Shown here: positions 18,223-27,125 of the stretch, piece after piece | Numbering within the stretch: position 1 is the first letter of the stretch | Layout: each line of letters opens with the position of its first letter | Origin: Paraburkholderia fynbosensis | Lineage (GTDB): Bacteria > Pseudomonadota > Gammaproteobacteria > Burkholderiales > Burkholderiaceae | Length of the DNA: 64,000 nucleotides | Direction: 5' to 3' | NCBI RefSeq assembly: GCF_902859935.1 | Contig: NZ_CADIKI010000024.1 | Coordinates: forward strand, 1 to 64,000 | Notes under the pieces: generated by a model | The model's database searches: none | Told to the model about the DNA's origin: nothing | The model's input: only the letters and a program-made list of their open reading frames with translations | Program-made: the position numbers and the translations under genes

Positions 18223-19173
18223 CTAGGCGCTCACGCGACGAAGATGTTCGAGAACGAAGTCGCACACTCGGGAAGCCAGGCGCGCTTGAGCCGAGGCGCT
18301 GGCCCATGCGACGTGAGGTGTCACGAGAAGCCGAGGGACGTCTGCACGAAGTAGCGGATGTTCAAGCGGAGGAGGCTCAACATCGAGCACGTCGATAGCT
18401 GCCCCACCGATGATTCCGCGTTGCAATCCGTCTACGAGCGCAGCCGAGTCTACGAGGGCGCCACGGGCAGTGTTGATCAACACTGCGTGGGGCTTCATCA
18501 GGCCAAGCGTCTCGGCGTTGATGAGGTGACGCGTATCGGCAGTGAGCGGGACGTGCAGAGAGATGGCGTCGGAGGTAGATAGAACCTCCTGTAGCGGGGC
18601 TTCGTCTCCGACGTTACCCGACGACGCGGGATCCTCCGCAAACAAAACCTTCATTCCTAGGCTTTGGGCTAAATTTCCGACGGCTTGTCCGATGCGTCCA
18701 CGCCCGACAATGCCAAGTTGACTGCCTGCCAGATCGTAAATCTTCGGGCCGGTCCAGGAGAAGTGACTGGATCCCGTCCAACGCCCGTCACTCGCGGCAG
18801 CGGAATAAGTCAAAAGATCCCGCCGCAAGGCGAATAAGGTGGCCATCACATGCTCGGCTACCGAGTGCGTTCCATAATCTGGAACATTTTTCACCTCTAC
18901 ACCCCGAGCACGGGCGCTTTCGATGTCGACGTTGTCGGTACCTGCCGCAGCGATCACGATCAAACTAAGTTTCGGAGCGGCGTCCAGTTCCGGACGTTGA
19001 AGTCGGATTTTGTTAGTGATAACCACATCAGCGTTTGCGATTCGAGCGGCGACTTCGTCGCTGGCCGTCGAGTCGAAGGCCTGGTAATCGATGGCTTGGT
19101 CATTGCCGAAATCTAGCGGATACGGGAGCGTTCCGGCGTCAAGAAAGACGACATTCAGGGGTTTCGTATTCAT
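18223..19173 (-). CDS. D-2-hydroxyacid dehydrogenase (glycerate/hydroxypyruvate reductase type)
   Basis: A 316-aa NAD(P)-dependent dehydrogenase. The Rossmann motif GIVGRGRIGQAV lies mid-chain; catalytic residues are R in NTARGALVD, E in DVLDVEPPP and H in VTPHVAWAS. Sequence style is that of HprA-like glycerate dehydrogenases that reduce glyoxylate or hydroxypyruvate. It begins 63 bp after the amidohydrolase stop (19237), so the two genes are likely cotranscribed. A second, distantly related enzyme lies at 42650-43597. Confidence 0.88.
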   Translation of the reverse strand: MNTKPLNVVFLDAGTLPYPLDFGNDQAIDYQAFDSTASDEVAARIANADVVITNKIRLQRPELDAAPKLSLIVIAAAGTDNVDIESARARGVEVKNVPDYGTHSVAEHVMATLFALRRDLLTYSAAASDGRWTGSSHFSWTGPKIYDLAGSQLGIVGRGRIGQAVGNLAQSLGMKVLFAEDPASSGNVGDEAPLQEVLSTSDAISLHVPLTADTRHLINAETLGLMKPHAVLINTARGALVDSAALVDGLQRGIIGGAAIDVLDVEPPPLEHPLLRADVPRLLVTPHVAWASASAQARLASRVCDFVLEHLRRVSA

Positions 19174-19236
19174 TACAGGCCTTTCGCATTAGATGAGTTA
19201 GATGTTTGAGATGGGATGTTGTGGTCGATCTGTGCT

Positions 19237-20106
19237 TTACGAATTAAAGCCGTAAAGTGCCGCGGGGTTTTCGACCAATACTTGACGTTGAGTCGTCTCG
19301 TCGGGTAGCCAATTCAGTACCGCATCCATAAGGTCTGCTGGATCCGGGGCAGCGTTATTGTGATTCACGAAGGGCCAGTCACTACCCCAAAGAAGACGAT
19401 CGGCCCGCGTATCCAATAGCCGAGAAATGAAGGGGCGCAGATCGTCATACAGCGGAGAATGGACGGACAAGTGATAGGGCGCTGATAGCTTGACCCATAG
19501 CCTACCTGTGGTCATAAGGCGCAGCAAAGCTTTGAACGCCGGTTGCTCGATTCCTTTCTCGCATTGAATGTGCGCCAAGTGATCGATCACAATCGGGCAC
19601 CCCAGCTCTCTCAGAGTTTCTTCAGTCTCAATCAACAGTCGCGGATTGAGCAATAGCTGGATATGCCACTGGCGTTCGTGAAGCTTTCCAGCAAGCTCGG
19701 GCAGCGATGACAAAGGTGCACCGATAGGAAGCGTGCCGATCACCCTTATTCCACGGGCACCCTGATTCCAGAACACTTCGAGTTCTTGTGCGCTGACTTC
19801 AGGGGGAGCCATAATTACCATGCGCGTTGGAATAGGAAGCTCGGCCGCTGCGCTCATCAGTCGATGATTGTCAAAAGCATAGACGCTCGGTTGCACCAAT
19901 ACAGCGCGATCGATGCTTAACATGCGACAGATGGAAAGATAGTCCGAGGACGTAGCATCTTCTGGCGTGAACTTGCGTTCCGGTGAAAAAGGAAACCGGT
20001 CTGCAGGGCCGAATACATGAAAATGGCAATCCGTTGTGCCAGATGGCGGGAGGGCCCGGGGACGCGTGAGTGGTCCGGGGCGCCACTGAGTGATCTGACT
20101 TAACAA
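19237..20106 (-). CDS. Amidohydrolase, COG3618 (second copy)
   Basis: A 289-aa metal-dependent TIM-barrel hydrolase, paralogous to the one at 9848. It has HxH in TDCHFHVFGP (H28, H30), the shared RFPFSPERKFTPEDA segment, and LLWGSDWPFVNHN with the late aspartate. The start is a TTG at 20106 preceded by CGGAGCAAAACCC; no ATG is available near it. Members hydrolyse or isomerise sugar-acid or pyrone lactones. It lies directly downstream of the monooxygenase remnant at 20147-20352. Confidence 0.8.
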   Translation of the reverse strand: MLSQITQWRPGPLTRPRALPPSGTTDCHFHVFGPADRFPFSPERKFTPEDATSSDYLSICRMLSIDRAVLVQPSVYAFDNHRLMSAAAELPIPTRMVIMAPPEVSAQELEVFWNQGARGIRVIGTLPIGAPLSSLPELAGKLHERQWHIQLLLNPRLLIETEETLRELGCPIVIDHLAHIQCEKGIEQPAFKALLRLMTTGRLWVKLSAPYHLSVHSPLYDDLRPFISRLLDTRADRLLWGSDWPFVNHNNAAPDPADLMDAVLNWLPDETTQRQVLVENPAALYGFNS

Positions 20107-20146
20107 AGGGTTTTGCTCCGACTATTAAGGGCTTTGCAGGCCGCGG

Positions 20147-20352
20147 TTATCTGGGGAGAAGGCTTTCCTTGAAAGTCTTACCTTCATACTCGGTGCGGAA
20201 GATTCCCCGCTACTGCAGATGCGGTACTACTTGGTCAACGAAATCATCGATGCCAGAAGGGGGGATATTGAAGCCACGACACCGCTCGTCAGCCCAGCTG
20301 AGATTGGCGTGATTGATAGGGCTGTGCGTCAGAAAGCTCAGCAGATGCATCA
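20147..20352 (-). pseudogene. LLM-class flavin monooxygenase, internally deleted remnant
   Basis: Starts with its own ribosome binding site (GAGGTGTCTT) and MMHLLSFLTHSPINH, which resembles the N-terminus of NtaA/luciferase-like monooxygenases. Within about 25 codons it jumps to the typical C-terminus GFNIPPSGIDDFVDQVVP, then RGIFRTEYEGKTFKE and a stop at 20147-20149. Some 350-400 internal codons are missing. A TAG at 20210-20212 further breaks the tail. The gene directly upstream encodes the flavin reductase such a monooxygenase would need, so a two-component oxygenase has been lost here. Confidence 0.7.
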
Positions 20353-20451
20353 TAAGACACCTCTATCAAGGTTCAATGTTTTCGATTTCCGGCTCGGCAC
20401 CACATGTGAGAAGGAGCGACTTTGAAGGGCTCCTTAAGGCGTCGTTCTGGT

Positions 20452-21408
20452 TCACGAATGGTTCAGCAACGCAAAGAGCACCTTACGCGCGGAATGCAAC
20501 TCTTCCGGCGAAATCTCCTCGGTTTGGGTGGAATCGAATTCTCGGAGTCGCTCGTGGAGGGTCAACTGAAGCTTCTCGCCGGCGTCGGTGAGCGCAAACT
20601 CTTCGACAGTTCCCTTCTTCGTGATAAGGCCTCGATTCAAGAGGTCGCCGATCGCATCCATCGCGTCTGGACGAGGCAGGTACATCTCGTCAATGATTTG
20701 TGCTGCTGTCTTGTGCTGCTTATTTCTCAGGCTAACGAGGACGCGTGCGTGCGAAACAGTGACGCCTTGCGCTTGACGATACTTGTCAAATCGCGCGGAC
20801 AATTCATGATGGACGCGAAAGATAAGCGTCGCGAGCGAATAGGATTCTTGGGATGAGTCCTCGAGGGATGGCCTTGTTTCTCGTGGCTTCAGATCGGGGT
20901 GCGGCTCGGCGATTCCGTAGTACCCTTGCACATAGAGCAGGGGCTTGCCGTTCGATCGCGCATATCGGGCTACGCGGCCAATCAAGAGTATGTGATCGCC
21001 ACACTCATAGAGAGCTTCCGTTTCGCACTCGAGAACGGCAATGGCGCCCATGACCCTGGGGGCGCCGTTATGACCAGGAAGCCAAGAGATCGACTTGAAC
21101 TTGTCTTCATCGCCGCTCGAGAACGCCTGCGAGATCGCGATCTGATCGCTACCGAGCACGTTCACTGAAAAATGCTTCGCCTCACGAAAGGCGTTGTAGC
21201 TTCGCGAGGTCTTGCCGAGTGCCCAAGCAATCAACGGCGGGTCGAGAGAAATCGAACTGAAAGAATTGGCTGTGTTACCGACCCGTCCAGCAGGCGTTTC
21301 GGCAGTTACGACCGTGATGCCCGTTGCAAATTGTCCCAGGCAACGCCGGAACGCACGCAAATCTGATTCGGGCGTTTCGTATCCAACGTCGGTCGTTTTG
21401 GCGTCCAT
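20452..21408 (-). CDS. Flavin reductase with C-terminal MarR-like domain
   Basis: A 318-aa fusion. Residues about 15-165 are a flavin reductase domain (FRRCLGQFATGITVVTA, NSFSSISLDPPLI, HFSVNVL). Residues about 185-318 form a MarR-type winged helix (HARVLVSLRNKQHKTAAQI, GLITKK). The same architecture is known in C1, the reductase of p-hydroxyphenylacetate hydroxylase of Acinetobacter, where the MarR-like domain senses the aromatic substrate. The start at 21408 follows GGAGACGACAGCC. Its oxygenase partner appears to be the broken gene just downstream, so the protein may now serve another oxygenase. Confidence 0.85.
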   Translation of the reverse strand: MDAKTTDVGYETPESDLRAFRRCLGQFATGITVVTAETPAGRVGNTANSFSSISLDPPLIAWALGKTSRSYNAFREAKHFSVNVLGSDQIAISQAFSSGDEDKFKSISWLPGHNGAPRVMGAIAVLECETEALYECGDHILLIGRVARYARSNGKPLLYVQGYYGIAEPHPDLKPRETRPSLEDSSQESYSLATLIFRVHHELSARFDKYRQAQGVTVSHARVLVSLRNKQHKTAAQIIDEMYLPRPDAMDAIGDLLNRGLITKKGTVEEFALTDAGEKLQLTLHERLREFDSTQTEEISPEELHSARKVLFALLNHS

Positions 21409-21641
21409 GGCTGTCGTCTCCATTGCGAAAGGTTGCTGCGCCTTTCGCATTACTGTTGATGGAGATAACCATATCAAAGCTCAGGAGATGGATATCGGCA
21501 ATATTTCGATGATTTCCATCTGCTTTGAAGATAGACGGCCCGGTTTGTAAGCTACCGAAGGGGCGCGAGGAATCTCATCGGAGATTCTGTCGGCAGAATC
21601 TCCGTGCTATGCCGCGACTTCTTGGCAAATGTGAAGCGCGC

Positions 21642-22616
21642 TCAGCCTGCGGCGCCCCGAGGAGCCATGCCTACGGGGATCGCTGTGCCCAGCTCGTCCA
21701 TCGGAATTGCAGGGCGAACGTCCAGTCGCTCTCGTAGATCGTCAATGAGCCACCGTGCGACTTTTCCCAGTCTGTAGTTCCGTCGATGAACCACGTGTAA
21801 GCCAATGCTAAGGTGGCCGCCAGCGAGCCGCTGCAGGGCGATTCGTTTGAGTCGCCCAGACTCGAGATAGTCTTCCACGAAATGCAAGGGAACGTGACAC
21901 CAACCGAATCCGCCAAGCAGGTATTCAAGACGGGTTCGCTGATCGGCGAACTGCCAATAACGGGCTCCGAGCGGTGCGCCAGGTGCTACGGTCTGCATCC
22001 GTTGCTCTGGGTCGGTCAGAACAAGTTGAAGATGCTGATTCAGTTGGGCATTGGATATCGGGCCATCGACCAGGGCTAATGGATGTTGCGCGCAAACCAC
22101 CGGGACAATCGGAATGGCGGCAAGGAATTCACTTTCGAATTCACCCCTACCGACGTTGTAGGGCGGGTAGATGCCAAGTTGAGCCGCGCCGGCTTCCAGA
22201 CGCTTCTCGGGCGAGCCTAACGCCTCGGCGTAAATGGTCACGCGTACGGCAGGAAATAGCTCGCCAAGCACCCGCAGGGAGTCCATCAGGTACTTGTTGG
22301 GAAACATCTGCTCAACGGCCAACGTCAGTTCCGGTTCTATGTCCGACGCGAACGTTGCGGCACGCGCCCGAAGCGCCTCTGCTCCTTCGAGAATGATCCT
22401 GGCGTCGTCGATCAACGCCTTGCCAGCATCGGATAGGACAGGGAATTTTCCAGAACGGTCGAATAGCTCGATCTCCAGCTCGTCCTCGAGCGTCTGGACA
22501 GACTGACTTACTGCGGACTGTGCCCGAAGAAGCTTGCGCCCTGCGGCCGAGAAACTACCCTCATCGGCCGAGGCGACAAGCGCACGGAGTTGATCTAGGG
22601 TCAGCCGGTCGAGCAT
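21642..22616 (-). CDS. LysR-family transcriptional regulator
   Basis: A 324-aa LysR-type regulator. The N-terminal winged HTH is LDQLRALVASADEGSFSAAG followed by AQSAVSQSVQTLEDEL, residues about 6-65; a periplasmic-binding-like effector domain follows. It heads the minus-strand gene block (12.2-22.6 kb) and is divergent from the HpaI-type aldolase at 23043, so it probably controls both directions from the 426-bp spacer. The inverted repeat GTATG-TG-CATAC at 22727-22738 is a candidate binding site. Confidence 0.92.
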   Translation of the reverse strand: MLDRLTLDQLRALVASADEGSFSAAGRKLLRAQSAVSQSVQTLEDELEIELFDRSGKFPVLSDAGKALIDDARIILEGAEALRARAATFASDIEPELTLAVEQMFPNKYLMDSLRVLGELFPAVRVTIYAEALGSPEKRLEAGAAQLGIYPPYNVGRGEFESEFLAAIPIVPVVCAQHPLALVDGPISNAQLNQHLQLVLTDPEQRMQTVAPGAPLGARYWQFADQRTRLEYLLGGFGWCHVPLHFVEDYLESGRLKRIALQRLAGGHLSIGLHVVHRRNYRLGKVARWLIDDLRERLDVRPAIPMDELGTAIPVGMAPRGAAG

Positions 22617-23042
22617 GTACTATCTCCTTTGCCGTGAGTAAGCTTATTTTTCATCACTTTGCGATCTTGCGTATTGCTCGCAAACCCTTAGGCGGCCGAT
22701 CAGTCCGAGTCTATCGACATTACTAGGTATGTGCATACATAATAGTAAGCGCATCCTATCTATCTATTTTGTCGATGACCCGTATCGGGATTTGGCTGCT
22801 TCCCACAGCCAGAGGAACGGGATAATGTGCTGACCGTGCAGTGTCGTTTTTGGTCCGAGAAAGCAGCTGAAAGCCTACCTTGCGAGCGATGCCTCGTGGC
22901 GTATTAAGCGTTCGTTGCTAGAGAGTTGCGCTACCTCGAAGCGCCCGGCTTGGCGCCCTGCTAACCGACGTCACCGAGATCGTGGCTCTGCCTGGAAGAT
23001 TGCCAACGACATACCGTAACTGTTTTCGGATGGAACGAGCGA
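22617..23042. other. Divergent promoter spacer lysR / aldolase
   Basis: 426 bp without a gene between the divergent lysR and HpaI-type aldolase genes. Besides the dyad at 22720-22748 it holds an AT-rich block, TAAGCGCATCCTATCTATC, toward the aldolase. It most likely contains both promoters. Confidence 0.5.
22727..22738. promoter_or_regulatory. Candidate LysR operator
   Basis: GTATGTGCATAC is an inverted repeat with a 2-bp centre. It sits inside a larger frame with TTACTA at 22720 and TAGTAA ending at 22748, giving nested dyad symmetry over 29 bp. It lies in the divergent spacer about 110 bp from the LysR start. LysR proteins commonly bind such dyads in divergent promoters. Confidence 0.45.
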
Positions 23043-23834
23043 ATGGGCAACGAACTTAAGGAGCGGTTGGATGGCGGCGACTACTGTCTCAACGGTTGGT
23101 TGGCGATACCTTCCGGCTTCTCGGCTGAAGTGATGGCGCAATGCGGTTGGCAAAGTGTGACGGTCGATTTGCAGCATGGGGTGCAGGACTATCATTCGCT
23201 AGTGTCCTGCTTTCAGTCCATGGGGGCCCATCCTGTAACTCCACTCGTCAGAGTTCCATGGAATGAGCCTGGGATTATTGGAAAGGTTTTGGACGCAGGC
23301 GCATGGGGCGTCATCTGTCCCATGATAAATACGCCAGAGGATGCCGCAGCGTTCGCGTCTGCATGTTTGTACCCCCCGCACGGAAAGCGAAGTAACGGTC
23401 CGATTCGGGCCGCGGCATATGGTGAAGCGAGTGCGTATCAGACAATCGCCAACGCCGAGATTCTGGTCCTGCCAATGATCGAGACGCGACAGGCGGTCGA
23501 GAACATCGACGCTATCCTTGATACGCCAGGAATAAGCGGAATCTATGTTGGGCCGGGGGATCTGGCATTCTCGCTGGGCAAGCTCCCAGCACTCGACCGC
23601 GAGGAGGACGAATTCCTCGCTATTTACGAGAGCCTAATTCAAAAAACGCGGAAGCGGGGGAAAGTAGCGGGCATTCACACCGGGACTGCCGCCTATTCGG
23701 CGCGGATGATCAAGATGGGCTTCAACTTCATCAGTATCGCAAACGACAGTGGACTGATGGCAAGGGCTGCTCGTGACGTAATTCGAGAGACGCATGAAGT
23801 CGTCAAGAGTTTGTCGTCATCAAACAAAGAATAG
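23043..23834 (+). CDS. HpcH/HpaI-family class II aldolase
   Basis: A 263-aa metal-dependent pyruvate aldolase of the HpaI/GarL/RhmA type. Visible are the substrate-site segment VTVDLQHGVQDY (usually D-x-EHG), the arginine loop PLVRVPWNEPG, the GVICPMINTPEDA segment and GISGIYVGPGDLAFSLG. It would cleave a 2-keto-3-deoxy or 4-hydroxy-2-oxo acid to pyruvate and an aldehyde, the usual last step of sugar-acid or homoprotocatechuate routes. ATG at 23043 gives the family length, although the Shine-Dalgarno site is poor. It is divergent from the LysR gene. Confidence 0.88.
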   Translation: MGNELKERLDGGDYCLNGWLAIPSGFSAEVMAQCGWQSVTVDLQHGVQDYHSLVSCFQSMGAHPVTPLVRVPWNEPGIIGKVLDAGAWGVICPMINTPEDAAAFASACLYPPHGKRSNGPIRAAAYGEASAYQTIANAEILVLPMIETRQAVENIDAILDTPGISGIYVGPGDLAFSLGKLPALDREEDEFLAIYESLIQKTRKRGKVAGIHTGTAAYSARMIKMGFNFISIANDSGLMARAARDVIRETHEVVKSLSSSNKE

Positions 23835-24379
23835 CGATCTCGAATCATTCTGAGGGTTGTTTTGGTCGAAGAGTTCCTCCGCTTCCCTAGAGTATCGGAC
23901 TGTCAGGGGGGCGGAGTCTCCTCGCCGTACCAAAACTGATTTTCGCTGGCCAATAGCTGGCGTTTTTTTGCGTTCCGCTGCTTTGCAACGATAGGAACGT
24001 CAGAAGAGCGTCGTGTGGTGTTCGAGCCAGACTCGGTCGACAAGTCGCAAGACTTGAGAGCTTGTCACGTCAGATTTGACGGGCTCATTCAACCGTGGCG
24101 GCGTCCTGGATGGATGGGCACAAGGATTCCACTAGCGTTACCGCCGGCACCACTCGCTCCTGAAGGCCGACAAAATAGGCGAAGGCAACACGTGTCGGTT
24201 AAGGGTTTTCAAGCATAGCGACAACTTAGGCGTGGTTGCTAACCTGCATCGCAGTCTGATGGGAACGGTCACATTGCGTGAAGAGGACTAACACGCCTGT
24301 TCCGTCAGTGTGACGAGTTCGAGCAGGCTGTCGTTCGCAACCAGTGGCGATAGATGTCAAATCGACGAAAGGGAACGGC
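23835..24379. other. Gene-free gap before lactonase gene
   Basis: 545 bp without a supported gene. GTTTTGGT at 23858-23865 and ACCAAAAC at 23929-23936 could pair across about 60 bases as a weak terminator for the aldolase gene. Short open frames have neither ribosome sites nor recognisable domains. Confidence 0.35.
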
Positions 24380-25726
24380 ATGAAAATCACAAGGGCAAGC
24401 TCGCCATATCTGTCGTGGCGACGAGCTGCGTCCAATGAAGGACGTGCATCGTCACGTGCGAAGGGCAACTCGCAGAGTGGATTGTCGAAGGCATCCCTCC
24501 TTGCAATCGCTTTCGCGATGACAACGCTCCTAAGCAACGTGCACGCTGCGGACTTCATGTACGTCGGCACGTGGAACAATGTGCAAGCCTCTCCGCAGCT
24601 TGGCTTTTCGAAGGGCGTGTACGGCTGGCAGTTGGACAAGTCGTCTGGAGAGGTCAAACCGCTCGGTGTCGTCGCGAAGACGGTGACAAGCCCTGATAGC
24701 CTGGCAAGCAGCCCGGACGGCCGCTATCTCTATGTAACGGAATACAACGGTTGTGTGTGTACGCGTAGCTGGCCGTTTCCCGGCGCGCCCAGGGCGGGGG
24801 TGTCGGCGTACGCTATCTCACCGACGGATGGCTCTCTTACTTTGCTCAACAGCGTCGATGGACTGGGCGACATGCCAGCAGAGATCGGCGTCGATGCAAC
24901 CGGGAAGACTCTGGCGCTCGCGAATTACTATGGTGGGAACGTCGTTACCTATCGAATTGAGCGCGATGGTCGACTCGGGCCAGCGGTGAACAACATCCAT
25001 CACGTGGGCGCGGGTTCGCACGAATCCGCCGGACCGCATCCACATGGCTTGGCCTTCTCACACGACAATCGATGGCTATTTGTTACCGACCAAGGTCTCG
25101 ACCGCGTCTATAGCTACGTGTTCGACGCGAAGACGTCTTCGATCCATCCGGCTTCGCCGGTGCCGTTCATTCAACTTGAGTCGGGACAGGGTCCGCGTAA
25201 TATCGCAGTGCATCCGAATAACAAGTGGATTTACGTGGACACCGAAGAGGGCGGTCGCGTGTATTTGATGAGTCGCGGAGCTGACGGGGCCTTAACGGCA
25301 CAGCAATCGGTTTCGGCGATTCCCGATGGCACGATGCAGCTCGGCACGGCTCAAGTCCACGTCAGCCCCGATGGAAGCTTCTTGTACGTAAATCACCGGC
25401 CGAATGAGAACATCGCAGTATTCTCGATCGACCAAAACAACGGAAGACTTGCGTTAATTGGCTTCACGCCATCGAGTTCACGAGCAGTGATCGGTAACCG
25501 TGCACCGGTGCCCAGTTGGAAGGAAAAGACTTTGTGGGAAAAGGTCGAGACGGGCGCCCGTTCGTTCGCTTGGGACATGACGGCGACTTGGGTCGCTTCA
25601 GCCAATTTGGGTGAGAACTCGGTAGCCTTGCTCAAGCGAAATCCAACAACCGGCAAGCTTACTTCAACCGGAACGGCTGTCTCCGTACCTCAGCCCACAT
25701 ACGCTATCTTCGTGAGCCCGAAATGA
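24380..25726 (+). CDS. Exported beta-propeller lactonase-family protein
   Basis: A 448-aa protein of the YbhE/6-phosphogluconolactonase-like seven-bladed propeller family (repeats such as SPDGRYLYVTE, VDATGKTLALANYYGGNVVTY, VSPDGSFLYVNHR). The N-terminus holds a signal peptide core ASLLAIAFAMTTLLSNVHA before ADFMYVGTW, so it acts in the periplasm. The ATG at 24380 gives an unusually long n-region; an in-frame TTG at 24482 would give a compact signal peptide. Its stop overlaps the next start (ATGA). A second copy at 33129-34310 lacks the signal. Confidence 0.82.
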   Translation: MKITRASSPYLSWRRAASNEGRASSRAKGNSQSGLSKASLLAIAFAMTTLLSNVHAADFMYVGTWNNVQASPQLGFSKGVYGWQLDKSSGEVKPLGVVAKTVTSPDSLASSPDGRYLYVTEYNGCVCTRSWPFPGAPRAGVSAYAISPTDGSLTLLNSVDGLGDMPAEIGVDATGKTLALANYYGGNVVTYRIERDGRLGPAVNNIHHVGAGSHESAGPHPHGLAFSHDNRWLFVTDQGLDRVYSYVFDAKTSSIHPASPVPFIQLESGQGPRNIAVHPNNKWIYVDTEEGGRVYLMSRGADGALTAQQSVSAIPDGTMQLGTAQVHVSPDGSFLYVNHRPNENIAVFSIDQNNGRLALIGFTPSSSRAVIGNRAPVPSWKEKTLWEKVETGARSFAWDMTATWVASANLGENSVALLKRNPTTGKLTSTGTAVSVPQPTYAIFVSPK

Positions 25727-26241
25727 GACGACTTGCGTTTTTCCTCGCGTTGCTGATTACGGCGCCGGCCTTTGCTGACAGCGTCGATAGCATCGACGAC
25801 CAGACAGTGCTCAAGGCATTCACAGAGCCCGCCGCCATCGCGGGAGGCCCCCTGTGGGTCACCGTGTTGTCGAACCGAACCATCGAAGCACTATGGCGCG
25901 ACGACCCTGCGCGTACGACTCTTCAAATTGAGGCTGCGAATGCAGGATCTTCATTCTACGTGATGGGACTGGCGACAAAGACGCTGAACTTCAAACCCGA
26001 GGTTAAGCTCATTCAGAACGGACAGACGCTCGATGGCACAGTTGTCAATGTGGCGCATCTGAATGGGAATGCAATTCCCGAGGGCAGCGTCGCGCTCGGT
26101 TTGTTGGAATTCAAGGAGAAGGTCGACCTTGGGAGTGCTTTTACCCTGAATCTCGGTGGCACTCAAGTCAACTTCGCCATTGACCCGAGGCTGGCACAGA
26201 GGTGGGGAGCAATCACCACGCCGTCAGGGAAGGGATTCTAG
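25723..26241 (+). CDS. Exported protein of unknown family, lactonase partner
   Basis: A 172-aa protein with signal peptide RRLAFFLALLITAPAFA. The mature part contains the strongly conserved block GGPLWVTVLSNRTIEALWR and ends GAITTPSGKGF. I do not recognise a described family. Its gene overlaps the lactonase stop by 4 bp (ATGA), so the two are translationally coupled. The paralogue at 32608-33132 keeps the same block, the same GKGF/GRGF end and the same ATGA coupling to its own lactonase. The pair therefore looks like a functional unit, perhaps an enzyme and its partner or chaperone. Confidence 0.85.
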   Translation: MRRLAFFLALLITAPAFADSVDSIDDQTVLKAFTEPAAIAGGPLWVTVLSNRTIEALWRDDPARTTLQIEAANAGSSFYVMGLATKTLNFKPEVKLIQNGQTLDGTVVNVAHLNGNAIPEGSVALGLLEFKEKVDLGSAFTLNLGGTQVNFAIDPRLAQRWGAITTPSGKGF

Positions 26242-27125
26242 TTAATGGCATGAGTGCAGGCTTGTGGCGTCGCTCCTTTTCCGGAGGCGCTGCTGGCGCG
26301 ACGTACTGCTGTTGCATCAGTGCCGACTTCCAGTGGCTTCCGCCCCGCACCAGAGCCGCTGAGGAGTGTCACTACCTTTCCGGCGGACCGATCTAAGTGG
26401 TCCATAGGCTGTCGGGGGCAGCACACACGGGTCTGCACGAGGCTGCGGTATTTTTTCAGACCAGCACGAAGTAGCAACGATTTGCCCGTTTGATTATACG
26501 CATCAGCTACCATCATTTTTGCGACAAGGACCATAGTCCTGCAGGTCCGCGTCGTTCCTCTCTTCCAACTCAACGTCACGTAAATGCACACCGCCGCCTT
26601 TCTGTCGGCGGTTTCGATGGATTTCATTCCTCCGCCCGCACCGGCGCGCGTACTTTTATGATCAATCCCGCCTGGCCACGTCTTTGCTACGACCGTCGAC
26701 TGGCTGGTTCCATCGGTGAATCCGATAGAAGTTATCGAAATTTGGCCGGTTCACACTGCCTCAGTTAGGGGATACCGTGGAATGACTTGTCTTCCTTCCT
26801 GTTTCGTCCGTAGGACGGCGCAGCGAGCGGGCGGGCGCAGGCCGTAAAAAATTGCGTAGCGTGGTTTCGCGGATGAGAACGCATCTACCAGGCCGCTTTT
26901 CGGAGGCGCGAGAACCTGAGATACCGCTTTTCGGACACGTGCCTGCTCGAATCCGGCCGCGTGAGCGGAAAAACTGGACATATGTCGTGCGAGGCGTCTC
27001 TGTCGCAATGGATATCGGCAGGTCGCGCCACAGTGAAGACATTGTTGAAGCCGACCCAGGCTCACGAGATTGGCACTTGAACTTCAACTTGGAGATACAT
27101 GATGCAGCGAAGTAAGGAGGATAGC
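26242..27125. other. Gene-free gap with stem-loop
   Basis: 884 bp without a supported gene. ACCGCCG (26590-26596) pairs with CGGCGGT (26606-26612) as a tight hairpin, a possible terminator for the lactonase pair. A 129-codon minus-strand open frame (26238-26627) lies here but has no ribosome site or known domain and covers the hairpin. The rest probably holds the hppD promoter. Confidence 0.4.

Noticed and set aside
26238..26627. 129-codon minus-strand open frame
   Set aside because: No ribosome site, no known domain, and it spans a likely terminator hairpin.
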